Counted from the first letter of the stretch, positions 16,432 through 24,908 are shown. The stretch is DNA of 54,018 nucleotides from Candidatus Acetothermia bacterium (GCA_022683945.1 JAJHSH010000025.1:1-54018), one strand, 5' to 3'. The notes: generated from the letters alone by a model not told the origin. Program-made: numbers and translations.

Positions 16432-17736
16432 TTATCCGTTGACCGATCTTGACACTTTTGCTATTGCGCTCTCGATCGCGTCGAATCCCTTCTTCAGCTC
16501 GCTCTCTTTAATGACCAGCGGGACGAGCATCCGGATCACATTGCCGTAGAGTCCGGCCTTGGCGATAATAACCCCGTGAGCCAAGCAGTCTCTGATGACG
16601 GCCATGGTCTCTTCAGTGGCGGGCTCTTTGCTCTGACGGTCTTTGACCAGCTCAATGGCGACCATCGCGCCCAGGCTGCGCACGTCGCCAATCACAGAGT
16701 ATTTTTGCTGCATCTGCCCAAAGCGCTCGCGCATATACTCGCCCAGGACGACGGCGCGCTCCAGCAGATTCTCCTCTTGGATAATATCCAAGACGGCCAG
16801 CGCGGCAGCACAAGCAACCGGGTTTCCCACATAGGTCCCACCAATCGCGCTCTCTCCCGGCGCGTCTATCACTCTCTCGACGCCGACGACGGCGCTCAGG
16901 GGCATCCCGGCAGCTAAAGATTTGGCCAGCGTGATGAGATCGGGCTCGATGCCGAAGTGTTCATAAGCGTAGAGCGTGCCCGTGCGGCCTATCCCCGTTT
17001 GGATCTCATCGGCGACGAGCACGATCCCGTGCTTTTGAGTGAACTCGCGCAGGAATTTCAGAAAACCCTCTTGCGGTACGATAAAGCCGCCCTCCCCTTG
17101 GATCGGCTCGACGACGATACCGGCAATCTCATCCGGGTTGACCAGCGTGAGCAATTGTCGCTCCCAGTGCTTAAAATCCATCAGATGGCGATAGGGATTG
17201 GGAAAGGGCATTCTGTAAATATCCGAAGCAAACGGGGCAAAGTTCTCTTTATAGGGTCTGGCTTTGTGGGTCATGGAGAGGGCCATAAACGTCCGCCCGT
17301 GAAAGGCGCCCTCGAAGACGACCACGGCTTGGCGTTTGGTGTAAGAGCGCGCGATCTTGACGGCGTTCTCGACGGCCTCTGCGCCGGAGTTAAAGAAGAT
17401 TGTCTTCTTGGGAGAGGGGCCGGGAGCCGATCTTGAGAGGCGCTCGGCCAGTTCTATATAGACTTCGTACATGATGACGCTGCAATCGGTGTGGGTGAAC
17501 TTGGCGGCTTGTTCTTGGACGGCGCGCACCACGCGGGGATGGGAATAACCGACATTGAGGCAGCCCCAGCCCCCGGTCAGGTCAATATGCTCACGGCCCT
17601 CTAAATCCCTGACGATGGCCCCACGGCCTTCGGAGACGATAAACGGCGCCAAGGGCGAGACCGCACGCGGCACATAGCGTTCCAGTCTCTGCCACAGCGC
17701 TTGGGAATCTGTCATGGGGATCTTGCTGATAGCCAT
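16432..17736 (-). CDS. Class III PLP-dependent aminotransferase (4-aminobutyrate aminotransferase type)
   Basis: The protein matches the GabT/ornithine aminotransferase family: FFNSGAEAVENAVKIARSYT, AFHGRTFMALSMT, EPIQGEGGF, DEIQTGIGRTG, and LAKSLAAGMPLSAVVG with the PLP-binding Lys. It would transfer amino groups from omega-amino compounds to 2-oxoglutarate. Substrate cannot be fixed from sequence. ATG 17736 (MAISKIPMTD) is chosen because GGGAGG lies 10 bases upstream; the in-frame ATG at 17763 precedes that site. It is convergent with the helicase gene. Confidence 0.9.
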   Translation of the reverse strand: MAISKIPMTDSQALWQRLERYVPRAVSPLAPFIVSEGRGAIVRDLEGREHIDLTGGWGCLNVGYSHPRVVRAVQEQAAKFTHTDCSVIMYEVYIELAERLSRSAPGPSPKKTIFFNSGAEAVENAVKIARSYTKRQAVVVFEGAFHGRTFMALSMTHKARPYKENFAPFASDIYRMPFPNPYRHLMDFKHWERQLLTLVNPDEIAGIVVEPIQGEGGFIVPQEGFLKFLREFTQKHGIVLVADEIQTGIGRTGTLYAYEHFGIEPDLITLAKSLAAGMPLSAVVGVERVIDAPGESAIGGTYVGNPVACAAALAVLDIIQEENLLERAVVLGEYMRERFGQMQQKYSVIGDVRSLGAMVAIELVKDRQSKEPATEETMAVIRDCLAHGVIIAKAGLYGNVIRMLVPLVIKESELKKGFDAIESAIAKVSRSVNG

Positions 17737-17835
17737 AGGTGAAGAACCTCCCTTAAAGCCCATAAAATGGGCTTAAACACGGTACCAGTTTACTGGATTG
17801 TCGGGGTTTCGCAAGGTCATCCGTCAGTGAAACTC

Positions 17836-17864
17836 TTGACCTTTCACAGAGTATAGAGTAGGCT
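17836..17864 (+). promoter_or_regulatory. Promoter before secreted orphan gene
   Basis: TTGACC (17836-17841), 17 bases, TAGGCT (17859-17864). Transcription would begin near 17871, about 30 bases before GTG 17902. Confidence 0.5.
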
Positions 17865-17901
17865 TTAGAGTATATTTTCAGTCATCGCGAGGTGATCGGC
17901 T

Positions 17902-18489
17902 GTGCGTAAGCACACTCTAGTGGTGTTGTTCGCAGCGTTGTTGTGCGTCGGCGGAGTTGGATTGGCCCAAGCCGACGACGACCAAGCTATTCACGAGGCC
18001 CTCAAGAAACTCCTGCTCAGTGGAGACGAGATCAGCGAGCTCCTTGGGGGAGCGTGGCTGCTGGACCAGACGGGACGACTGAAATTCGAGACCGAACGCG
18101 ATCTGGGGAACGCGGTCAGCGCCTTCGGCATCTATCTGAAGCGCGGGCGAACACGGGACGATATTATCAGACTGATAACAGCGCTCTGGCAACATCGTTC
18201 GGAGCAAGACGCCAAAGAGCTTTTTGAGCGGGGGTTAGCGGGGTTGATCCCCGTCTTTCCAGAGTCACCCGTTGCGCTCCCTGCCGAGCAAGTCAAGCCC
18301 GTTCAAGAGGCCCTCAAAGGGGTGGCCGACGAGGTGCAATTCTTCAAATACGAAGGCCGCGACGAGACGTTGGGCTTGGCCTTTCGCAAGGGGGCGCGCG
18401 CCGGAATCCTGCGGGTGAAGCTGGCAACCGACGAGCTTCTCTCTCTGGCGCGCAAGCAGATTGAAGTCTTGAGCAAGGGCCGCCCTTGA
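17902..18489 (+). CDS. Secreted alpha-helical protein of unknown function
   Basis: This 195-residue protein starts at GTG after a GAGGTGAT site. It has a signal peptide (about 1-23, LCVGGVGLAQADD). The mature protein is predicted mostly helical, with segments such as AIHEALKKLLLSGDEISELL and ATDELLSLARKQIEVL, and no Cys or recognisable catalytic motif. The next gene is another secreted orphan with its own promoter in the short gap. I recognise no family. Confidence 0.7.
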   Translation: MRKHTLVVLFAALLCVGGVGLAQADDDQAIHEALKKLLLSGDEISELLGGAWLLDQTGRLKFETERDLGNAVSAFGIYLKRGRTRDDIIRLITALWQHRSEQDAKELFERGLAGLIPVFPESPVALPAEQVKPVQEALKGVADEVQFFKYEGRDETLGLAFRKGARAGILRVKLATDELLSLARKQIEVLSKGRP

Positions 18490-18515
18490 CTTTTGTGACC
18501 GAGAGCGCTTATAAT
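18486..18515 (+). promoter_or_regulatory. Strong promoter before large secreted orphan gene
   Basis: TTGACT (18486-18491), 18 bases, TATAAT (18510-18515). It overlaps the stop of the upstream gene. A leader of about 130 bases follows and contains two GGAGG sites, at 18551 and 18635; only the second is placed for the ATG at 18651. Confidence 0.75.
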
Positions 18516-18650
18516 AGCGGGAAAGAGCATCGAGCGAACGAGATCTAAGAAGGAGGTGGTCGAGCACTGCGAGGGGAAGAGCACAGCAGGCCACTCTCTA
18601 AGGGTAGCATATCCGTCTTGGAGAAAAAGAACAAAGGAGGTTTGGTCAGA

Positions 18651-20633
18651 ATGCGTCTTTTAAGACCCATAATTGCCACTCTAGGCGTCTTGTTGCTCCT
18701 GTCAGGACTGGCAGGGGCGAGCCAGTATCCCACCGTTGCCGATCTGCAAAAATGCGCCCGCACCGAGGACTTGATCAAAGAGGTTCCCGCAAGCTGTCAC
18801 GTCGCTGACGCGCTCAAGGACGGAAATCTGCAGAAGAAGCTGGGTGAGATCCCCGCTCCGGCAGCGCTGGCGAAGCAGCCCTTAGAGAATATAATCGCAG
18901 CGGGGCTGCTGAAGGCTCTCGAAGATGCTCGTAATGCGTTAGAAAAGAGCGCTAAAGAAGCTGAAGACTTCGCCGACGTCTGCAAGGGCGACAGGCCGGA
19001 GAACGCGGCCAATTGTGCCGCGCTGGCCGCGCGTTTGGATCAGTACTCCAAGGTGAAACTGGTCAAGCCTGCTGCTGACGCTGGCAGCTTAGGGGGAATT
19101 GCCGGTGGCGGCAAGGCCGAGTTCGCAGAGACCCCCAGCGGCGCTAACACCGATATTCAAGCCGTCGCGGCCAACGCCCTCAACAGCGACGACGTGCTCC
19201 TCTTGCGCTTTGGCTTCGTGGACGGAGTGATCACGTTAGGCAAGGCTCCCGGCAATGAGACGGGATTGATTGTCACAGGGGAAACACCAGCCGCAAGGGC
19301 TGCCGGAAGTGATATAGGCTGGGGAAAGATCATTAATGATCTCACGCCACCAACGGGCATCACCGCTGCCAAGGCTCAAGATCTCTATAATCGCATAATC
19401 AAGGCCGAGACCGATGGCAAGATGGAATTGGCTTATACGCTCGCACGCGCTTATCTCGCCTCGGCGCCTCTCGGCGGCACCGCTTGGGTCGAGCGTGGTT
19501 TGGAAGAGGCCTTCCGGCGCGTCAATCAGTGCCTCACCGGAGGCAGTCTGGTGCTGCGCGGCCTCCCGTTTGATTGCAGCAAGTATAAAGCGCTCCGCGC
19601 TGCGGTAGCCACAGACGTCTATCCCGGTCTCGTCACCGGTTACACGGCAGCCGCAGAGACCATCAGTTGCGATCTTTTGCGCAATGTGGCCGAGACTTCT
19701 TTGTGGGCCGGGGCACGCTTGGGAGCAGCGCGCGCCTATATCGCCGGGAGACTGGTACCCCCGGGCATTCGCCAGCCTTGTGTCGAAGGCAAAGAGGCGC
19801 TGTTGCGTCTAGCAAGGACCGCGCGCAGCGCCGAGCTACGCGCTGAGGCCGCCGGTGACGTCGTCACGCTCTATCCGGAGTCGGATGGCCCTGGTGTTTC
19901 CCGCGGCAGGACGATCACAATTATGAGCAAGCCGCGTGGACTCTCAGCTCTGCTCTGCGGCATTGACGACTTCAATCGTGCTTGCAAGCCCGCCGATCTC
20001 GATAATGCTCTCAAGCTGCTGGACGATCCGAATAAGGACCTGCAGCTCGCGGCATGGCTGGCCGTCGGTCAAGCTTGGGCCAAGTCTAAGTCGCGCGCTG
20101 CTAACTGGGGTCAGGCCACGACGGGCAAGAACGAAGCCTACAAGCGCGCGGGCGCCTATGCGTACTTCTATCCACGCGGCTTAGATCTGGTCCGCACCTA
20201 TATGGAGCCGGTCGCGCGTGGGCGTGAGGTCGTCGTTGAAAAATACGCTCTCGATGGCACGAAAGTTCAATATCGTCGCGGCAGTGGTCTGGAAGTGACA
20301 CTGCTGCTGGTAACAGCCAAGGCCGAAGCCGATGCCGAGAAGTGCGGCAACGAGGGCAAGGATGAGCATAAAGCTGCTTGTATCGAAGCTCTCGCGCGCT
20401 TGATCTCCGGCGCTTCGGTCGGCAAGTTGATCGAGGATGCTAATGGTGGTAGCGCGGCACGCTCCAAGGCCGCGGGCTTGGTATTAGGACGACACGCTCT
20501 ATCCAAGTCTACGGAGCGCGAGATTCTCGATCTGATTCTGCGCTGGACTGTCGGAGCCGTCTCGGTGAAAGAGCCGCTGACCTCCGGCTTGGTCGAAGCT
20601 TACGGGCGGAAACTAGCAGAGGGAGTAAAATAG
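18651..20633 (+). CDS. Large secreted helical-repeat protein of unknown function
   Basis: The protein of about 660 residues has a signal peptide (MRLLRPIIATLGVLLLLSGLAGASQ). ATG 18651 is chosen because AAAGGAGG lies 10 bases upstream; a TTG at 18618 is rejected. The mature part is Ala-rich and helical. Paired Cys recur (CARTEDLIKEVPASC, CKGDRPENAANC, CLTGGSLVLRGLPFDC, CGIDDFNRAC, CGNEGKDEHKAAC), suggesting five disulfide-closed loops. Several stretches (ARSAELRAEAAGDVVTLY, DPNKDLQLAAWLAVGQAW) look like HEAT-type repeats. Function is unknown. A strong terminator follows. Confidence 0.7.
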   Translation: MRLLRPIIATLGVLLLLSGLAGASQYPTVADLQKCARTEDLIKEVPASCHVADALKDGNLQKKLGEIPAPAALAKQPLENIIAAGLLKALEDARNALEKSAKEAEDFADVCKGDRPENAANCAALAARLDQYSKVKLVKPAADAGSLGGIAGGGKAEFAETPSGANTDIQAVAANALNSDDVLLLRFGFVDGVITLGKAPGNETGLIVTGETPAARAAGSDIGWGKIINDLTPPTGITAAKAQDLYNRIIKAETDGKMELAYTLARAYLASAPLGGTAWVERGLEEAFRRVNQCLTGGSLVLRGLPFDCSKYKALRAAVATDVYPGLVTGYTAAAETISCDLLRNVAETSLWAGARLGAARAYIAGRLVPPGIRQPCVEGKEALLRLARTARSAELRAEAAGDVVTLYPESDGPGVSRGRTITIMSKPRGLSALLCGIDDFNRACKPADLDNALKLLDDPNKDLQLAAWLAVGQAWAKSKSRAANWGQATTGKNEAYKRAGAYAYFYPRGLDLVRTYMEPVARGREVVVEKYALDGTKVQYRRGSGLEVTLLLVTAKAEADAEKCGNEGKDEHKAACIEALARLISGASVGKLIEDANGGSAARSKAAGLVLGRHALSKSTEREILDLILRWTVGAVSVKEPLTSGLVEAYGRKLAEGVK

Positions 20634-20672
20634 AGAGTCTCTCTATAAGTGGTGAGTAGAGTGATTTGACTG

Positions 20673-20713
20673 AGAGCCCTGTCGGGAGTTCCGGCAGGGC
20701 TCTTTAGTTTTTT
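20673..20713 (+). terminator. Rho-independent terminator
   Basis: A 13-bp stem with one G-T pair (AGAGCCCTGTCGG at 20673 with its complement ending at 20703) has a 5-base loop and is followed by TTTAGTTTTTT. It ends the secreted protein gene and abuts the convergent znuB-like gene. Confidence 0.9.
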
Positions 20714-21513
20714 CACGAAGCTCTTCGCCACAGACTCAGCGCACCGAAGATCCCCAACGCGCTCAGCACAATCGTCGGGCCGGGCGGCGTGTTGAGATAA
20801 TACGCTCCGATCAACCCCAGATAGACCGAAAGCAAACTCGCGAAAAGCGCCAATAGATACGCCTGTCGCACGCTACGCGCTCTCTGCAACGCCGCAGCGA
20901 CGGGCAATACGACCAACGCCGAGATCAGTAAGAGCCCGACAATAGACATAGATAAGACAATCGTCACCGCCGTCAGAAGGACGAAGAGCAGATTGATCTT
21001 ATTCACGGCAATCCCCGAGGCGCGCGCCGTCTCCTCATCCAATGTGCTGTAGAGCAACTCACGTCGCAACAGAAAGACCGTTGCTATCACGAGCAGCGCT
21101 ACGGGGATCATCAGCAGAATATCTTCCATCTTGAGGGTGAGAATGCTGCCGAAGAGATAGGTCCATAGCTGATCGGTGGAGCGCCTGGCCAAGCGCGCGA
21201 AGATCAGCCCCAACGCCAGCCCACCGGAGAGGAAGAGCGCGATGGCTACATCACCGCTCAAGCGTCCCGCCGCGCGCAGACGCTCAATCCCCAAGGCGGC
21301 CAGAACCGAAGTCCCCAAGGCCATTGCCGTCGGATCGAATTTTAAGAAGAGCGCCAGCCCGATTCCGCCAAACGCGATATGCCCCAGCCCATCGCCGATG
21401 AGCGCATAGCGTCTTGGCACCAAGAAGATGCCGATCGTTGGCGCGAGAATCGCAATGACCGTCCCCCCCAAGAAAGCCAGACGCATAAATTCATAGTCGA
21501 AGATCTCAAGCAT
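20713..21513 (-). CDS. znuB: Metal ABC transporter permease (ZnuB family)
   Basis: This 266-residue ABC-3 permease has about eight membrane segments. Family markers include GDGLGHIAFGGIGLALFL and DEETARASGIAVNKINLLF, with a VSMSIVGLLLISALVVLPVA-like stretch near residues 185-205. It forms the membrane channel for Zn or Mn import with the ATPase at 21533 and the binding protein at 22371. A palindromic repeat of about 75 bases separates it from the ATPase gene. Regulation by the Zur-like protein upstream is inferred. Confidence 0.9.
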   Translation of the reverse strand: MLEIFDYEFMRLAFLGGTVIAILAPTIGIFLVPRRYALIGDGLGHIAFGGIGLALFLKFDPTAMALGTSVLAALGIERLRAAGRLSGDVAIALFLSGGLALGLIFARLARRSTDQLWTYLFGSILTLKMEDILLMIPVALLVIATVFLLRRELLYSTLDEETARASGIAVNKINLLFVLLTAVTIVLSMSIVGLLLISALVVLPVAAALQRARSVRQAYLLALFASLLSVYLGLIGAYYLNTPPGPTIVLSALGIFGALSLWRRAS

Positions 21514-21526
21514 AGATTCTCACTCT

Positions 21527-21600
21527 ACACCCTCACCCCGTCCCCTCTCCCTGAGAGGGAGAGGGTGGCCGAAGGCCGGGTGAGGGTTGGGAAAGGAGAA
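21527..21600. repeat. CCCTCACCC-type palindromic repeat inside a gene end
   Basis: ACCCTCACCCCGTCCCCTC, CCTGAGAGGGAGAGGG and GGCCGGGTGAGGGTTGGG form nested hairpins. The ATPase reading frame runs through the repeat and gains a tail of about 20 residues from it. Confidence 0.75.
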
Positions 21601-22363
21601 GGGACGGAGAGATAGTCCAGCCGTGTCCATGATGCAGCACTCTCTTGCCTGCGTAAAGCTCCTCTAATAGAGGGTGTGCGCACTCTTCGGGAACTCCGTA
21701 GTAGAGCAAGCGCTTATTCAGACAGGCGATCTTCGTCACTTGCTGCGCAATTGTCTCGATATCGTGCGAGACTAAGATCACCGTCAGCCCATGCTCCCGG
21801 TTGAGTTTTTCCAGTAACATATAGAACTCAGCTTCGGCCTTGGGATCAACCGCCGTTGTCGGTTCATCCAAGAGCAGCAGCTCTGGCTCCTGCGCCAGGA
21901 CGCGCGCCAGGAAGACGCGCTGCTGCTGCCCTCCCGAAAGCTCCCAGACCGAGCGCGAGCGCAGCTCTTCGATCTCGACGGCGCGCATGGCTGCTCGCAC
22001 AGCTCGCGTATCTTCAGAACTCCAAGGACGCCAGCGGCTCAGTCTAGGCGAGCGCCCCAGCGAGACCATCTCTTCTACGGTGACTGGGAAGCGCTGCTCC
22101 AGAGAGAGCGCCCGCTGGCGCACATAGCCGATCTTCGCGCGCTCCTTGAAACTCTCCAACGGCTGGCCGAAGAGCCGAATACGTCCCGACGGAGCGGGAA
22201 GCAACCCCAAGACCAACTTCAACAGAGTTGTCTTCCCGCCGCCGTTGGGCCCGATCAGTCCGAGAAGAGCCCCCCGCTGCACCGAGAGCGAGAGGTTCTC
22301 CAACACGGGCTCAGCGCCGTAACCGAACGAGAGATTCTCTATCTCAACAATAGCTATACACAA
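21533..22363 (-). CDS. znuC: Metal ABC transporter ATP-binding protein (ZnuC family)
   Basis: The ATPase has Walker A GPNGGGKTTLLK, signature LSGGQQQRVFLAR, Walker B LLLLDEPTTAVDP and H-loop VSHDIETIAQQ. The KIACLNKRLLYYGVPEE segment is typical of ZnuC/MntB. TTG 22363 is the best available start; no Shine-Dalgarno is evident, and the gene follows the binding-protein stop by 7 bases, suggesting coupling. The C-terminal tail (SQPSPGLRPPSPSQGEGTG) is encoded by a palindromic repeat and is likely not functional. Confidence 0.9.
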   Translation of the reverse strand: MCIAIVEIENLSFGYGAEPVLENLSLSVQRGALLGLIGPNGGGKTTLLKLVLGLLPAPSGRIRLFGQPLESFKERAKIGYVRQRALSLEQRFPVTVEEMVSLGRSPRLSRWRPWSSEDTRAVRAAMRAVEIEELRSRSVWELSGGQQQRVFLARVLAQEPELLLLDEPTTAVDPKAEAEFYMLLEKLNREHGLTVILVSHDIETIAQQVTKIACLNKRLLYYGVPEECAHPLLEELYAGKRVLHHGHGWTISPSLLLSQPSPGLRPPSPSQGEGTG

Positions 22364-22370
22364 GCTATAC

Positions 22371-23264
22371 TCATCGGCATTCGAGGCCGATCCTCAGATT
22401 GCCGAGATTCTCCTCCATAAGAGAGAGATAATTCTTCCCTGCTTTTTCGTCTTCTTCGCTCAGCCCTTCGATGGGATCAAGAGTCAAGATCTTGGCTCCC
22501 AGCTCACGCGCCAAGACCTCTAGCGCCTTGGGTTTCTCCAAGGTTTCAGCAAAAACATACTTAATCCCCAAGCGTCTCCCCAGTTCGATGAGTTCTGCCA
22601 GACGCTTCGCGGTCGGCTCTTCAGGCTCCAGACCCGAGAGCGCATGCGCTCTGAGATTATACCGCGCCGCGAAGTAATCTAGGAACTGATGCGACATGAT
22701 GAGATCGCGCAGCCGACAATTCGCCAATCCCAGTCTGATCACCCCGTCGAGCGCGTCCAGCTTGGACTGATAGCTCTTCGCGTTGGCTTCGTAAATGGCC
22801 CGTCCGGCGCTGTCAGCGGTGATAAGCCCCTTCTCGATGTTCTTGACCATCTCTTTGACCGAAAGGGGATCGAGCCAGACGTGCGGATCGAATTCGAACT
22901 CTTCTTCACCCTCAGGCGCTTTGCGCAACGGCAGTCCCTTGGTCACTTCAATGACCACTAACTTGTCGCGATTTCTCACAACGCCTAAAATCTTCTTCAC
23001 CCAAGCGTCGTCCATGCCTGCGCCGTTATAGACGAAGACCTGAGCAGCCTCTACAGTCTTTATATCTGCAGGCGACGGCTCGTAGTCATGGGCGCTGGCG
23101 CCCGCGGGCACCAAATTTTTGACTTCAGCGCGATCCCCACCGACGTTCTTAGCAAACTCATAGGGGATATAGAAGCTGGCCACTACACTGAGCTTCGGTT
23201 GAGCTGTCCCCACCGATACAAGAGCCAACGTTGCCAACATCAAGACCGACGTCAACTTCTTCAC
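22371..23264 (-). CDS. znuA: Metal ABC transporter substrate-binding protein (ZnuA family)
   Basis: This cluster A-I periplasmic metal-binding protein has a signal peptide ending near GTAQ. The expected ligands are seen: GASAHDYEPSP, DPHVWLDP, SHQFLDYFAARY and a C-terminal LDPIEG Asp. The usual His-rich loop is replaced by an acidic EGEEEFEF stretch, so Zn versus Mn cannot be settled. GTG 23264 lies 9 bases after AAAAAGGAG; the ATG at 23273 directly abuts that site. A Zur-type operator lies about 30 bases upstream. Confidence 0.9.
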   Translation of the reverse strand: MKKLTSVLMLATLALVSVGTAQPKLSVVASFYIPYEFAKNVGGDRAEVKNLVPAGASAHDYEPSPADIKTVEAAQVFVYNGAGMDDAWVKKILGVVRNRDKLVVIEVTKGLPLRKAPEGEEEFEFDPHVWLDPLSVKEMVKNIEKGLITADSAGRAIYEANAKSYQSKLDALDGVIRLGLANCRLRDLIMSHQFLDYFAARYNLRAHALSGLEPEEPTAKRLAELIELGRRLGIKYVFAETLEKPKALEVLARELGAKILTLDPIEGLSEEDEKAGKNYLSLMEENLGNLRIGLECR

Positions 23265-23299
23265 TGCGATCATCTCCTTTTTAGTCTAGTTGCTCTAGA

Positions 23300-23321
23300 T
23301 GAAAGAAATTTTCAATAACGA
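23300..23321 (-). promoter_or_regulatory. Zur/Fur-type operator upstream of znuA
   Basis: On the minus strand it begins TCGTTATTGAAAA and ends TTTCA. TGAAAATTTCTTTCA is an imperfect 15-base palindrome. The first 13 bases are identical to the site at 23762, which supports a common regulator. Confidence 0.65.
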
Positions 23322-23328
23322 CGAAAAA

Positions 23329-23751
23329 TTATTGACACTTCGGACAGCAGCCGATCACCTCCAAGCGATGATCTTCGACAGCAAAGCCCGTCTCCTTCTG
23401 GAGCTTGGCCAGAAGCTGTTCTGAAGCACAATCGGAAAACTCTTCAACGCGTCCGCAGTCTTTGCAGATCAGCTGATGGTGATGGCCCTCTGGAGAGCGC
23501 ACTCCCGCAAAGCTGTGACAACCCGTCTCTGTATGCACACGTTGCACCAATCCCATCTCCTCCAAGAGCGCCAGCGTGCGATAGACCGTGACCAACCCCA
23601 AGCGACGATAGCTCCGCCGCCCTTGGCGATGGATCTCCGCCGGACTCAAACGAGAACCGGAACGGCTCAGCACCTCAAGGACGGCCTGTCTAGGCCGGGT
23701 CAACTTCAAGCCCTGCTCTCTTAATCTCTGCTCCAGTTCCGCGATCTTCAC
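23329..23751 (-). CDS. zur: Fur-family metal regulator, probably Zur
   Basis: This protein of about 140 residues has the Fur winged helix (TRPRQAVLEVLS, AEIHRQGRRSYRRLGLVTVYR with the recognition helix). The metal sites are HHHQLICKDCG and the C-terminal CCPKC pair, so the structural Cys4 zinc site is present. Its place directly upstream of znuABC and a shared operator favour Zur over Fur. The start is either GTG 23760 or GTG 23751; GAGG lies 7 bases before the latter. A perfect consensus promoter with an operator over its start site suggests autoregulation. Confidence 0.88.
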   Translation of the reverse strand: MKIAELEQRLREQGLKLTRPRQAVLEVLSRSGSRLSPAEIHRQGRRSYRRLGLVTVYRTLALLEEMGLVQRVHTETGCHSFAGVRSPEGHHHQLICKDCGRVEEFSDCASEQLLAKLQKETGFAVEDHRLEVIGCCPKCQ

Positions 23752-23761
23752 ACTGAGCACC

Positions 23762-23783
23762 TCGTTATTGAAAACGATTTTCA
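23762..23783 (+). promoter_or_regulatory. Zur/Fur-type operator over the zur transcription start
   Basis: TCGTTATTGAAAA continues to TTTTCA. TGAAAACGATTTTCA is a perfect palindrome apart from its 3-base centre. It begins 2 bases upstream of GTG 23760 and reaches the predicted start of transcription, a position suited to repression. Confidence 0.7.
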
Positions 23784-23787
23784 GTTA

Positions 23788-23816
23788 ATTATATGCAAAG
23801 CGCGCCCCGTTGTCAA
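23788..23816 (-). promoter_or_regulatory. Consensus sigma70 promoter of zur
   Basis: TTGACA (23816-23811), 17 bases and TATAAT (23793-23788) match the consensus exactly. Transcription should begin near 23781, at the edge of the operator. Confidence 0.85.
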
Positions 23817-23838
23817 GCCCATAGCTATCTGGATCTCC

Positions 23839-23868
23839 TTGACATTCTATATAGCACGCAGTTATAAT
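23839..23868 (+). promoter_or_regulatory. Consensus promoter of phoU-like gene
   Basis: TTGACA (23839-23844), 18 bases, TATAAT (23863-23868). The start of transcription would be near 23875, with a short leader containing CGGAGG before ATG 23890. Confidence 0.85.
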
Positions 23869-23889
23869 ATGCACTCACACGGAGGATTT

Positions 23890-24882
23890 ATGGAGATTCG
23901 CAAAGTGCAGATCACCGGCGGCGCAACGTTCATGGTGACCCTGCCCAAAGACTGGGCAGAAGCCCAGAAACTGCGGGCGGGCGATCCGTTGGAGATCCAC
24001 CGACAGCCATCGGGGGCTCTGATCGTGCAGCCCCATCGTCCGTCGAAGCCGTCGCGCGGCATTTTGGAATTAAATGGCCTTAGCGGTATAGCGCTCAAAC
24101 GAGCGTTCATCTCGATGTACATCGCCGGATATGATATTATCGAAGTGCAGGGGGAACGCATCTCTTCTGAACAGCTTCAAACCATTCGTGAGGTCACCCG
24201 TGCGTTGTTGGGGCTGGGGGTCGTTGACGATACCAGCCAGACGATTGTCGTGCAGAATTTGACGCACTCTGCAGAACTGGCCCCTCCTAAAGTTCTCGAA
24301 CGTATCTTCTCGATCTCCCATAAGATGTTCGGCGACGCCCTCAGCGCGCTGGTCGAGCACAATCTGGGCTTGGCGCGCAATGTCACAGCGCGCGATGAAG
24401 ATATAGATCAACTCTTTTTGATGCTCTCGCGACAGTTCCGCATCGCTCTGAGAGACCTCTTAGCCGAAGATCAACTGGGGCTCTCGCGCCTGCGGCTCTT
24501 TGAAATTCATAGCGTCGCGCGCCAGCTGGAGCGCGTCGCCGATCACGCGGTCAAAATCGCCCGCGTCACTACGTCGCTGAAAGAGAAGCTTCCGGGCAAA
24601 GTCGCTGAAGCGTTGCAGCGCGCCGGTGAACCTGTGGCTGCATTGCTGAAAGAGACTTTTGAAGCCTTTCAAGAGCGCAGCGCCAAGCGCGCCGCCTGCG
24701 TGATGGAGAAAGGGGCAGAGCTGGAAGAGCGACTCCTGCCCGCGAGCCGACTCCTGCGCGATCTTGAGCCCCACGAAGCACAGTTCATTGGGATCGCTTT
24801 TGACAGCGTGCGACGCACCAAAGACTATTCGATCAATATCGCCGAGATGGCGCTTAACGCATCTGTAGATCTGCCTGTTTAA
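23890..24882 (+). CDS. PhoU-domain protein with N-terminal AbrB-type DNA-binding domain
   Basis: This protein of about 330 residues has an N-terminal SpoVT/AbrB swapped-hairpin domain (about 1-45, MEIRKVQITGGATFMVTLPK). A PhoU-like helical-bundle part follows, whose last helices carry ARQLERVADHAVKIARV and FDSVRRTKDYSINIAEMA with the E/D-R-x-x-D/K-x-x-x-N/I metal motifs. This arrangement is commonest in archaea and some deep bacterial lineages and is linked to phosphate uptake control. ATG 23890 follows CGGAGG. No pst transporter gene adjoins it here. Confidence 0.85.
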   Translation: MEIRKVQITGGATFMVTLPKDWAEAQKLRAGDPLEIHRQPSGALIVQPHRPSKPSRGILELNGLSGIALKRAFISMYIAGYDIIEVQGERISSEQLQTIREVTRALLGLGVVDDTSQTIVVQNLTHSAELAPPKVLERIFSISHKMFGDALSALVEHNLGLARNVTARDEDIDQLFLMLSRQFRIALRDLLAEDQLGLSRLRLFEIHSVARQLERVADHAVKIARVTTSLKEKLPGKVAEALQRAGEPVAALLKETFEAFQERSAKRAACVMEKGAELEERLLPASRLLRDLEPHEAQFIGIAFDSVRRTKDYSINIAEMALNASVDLPV

Positions 24883-24908
24883 GCGTAGAGGGCCGTTAAG
24901 AAGCGCTT

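Noticed and set aside
18557..18660. Leader ORF beginning at a GTG inside the first GGAGG of the 18651 leader
   Set aside because: The start overlaps its own ribosome site, the peptide is unremarkable, and no stop/start coupling is evident.
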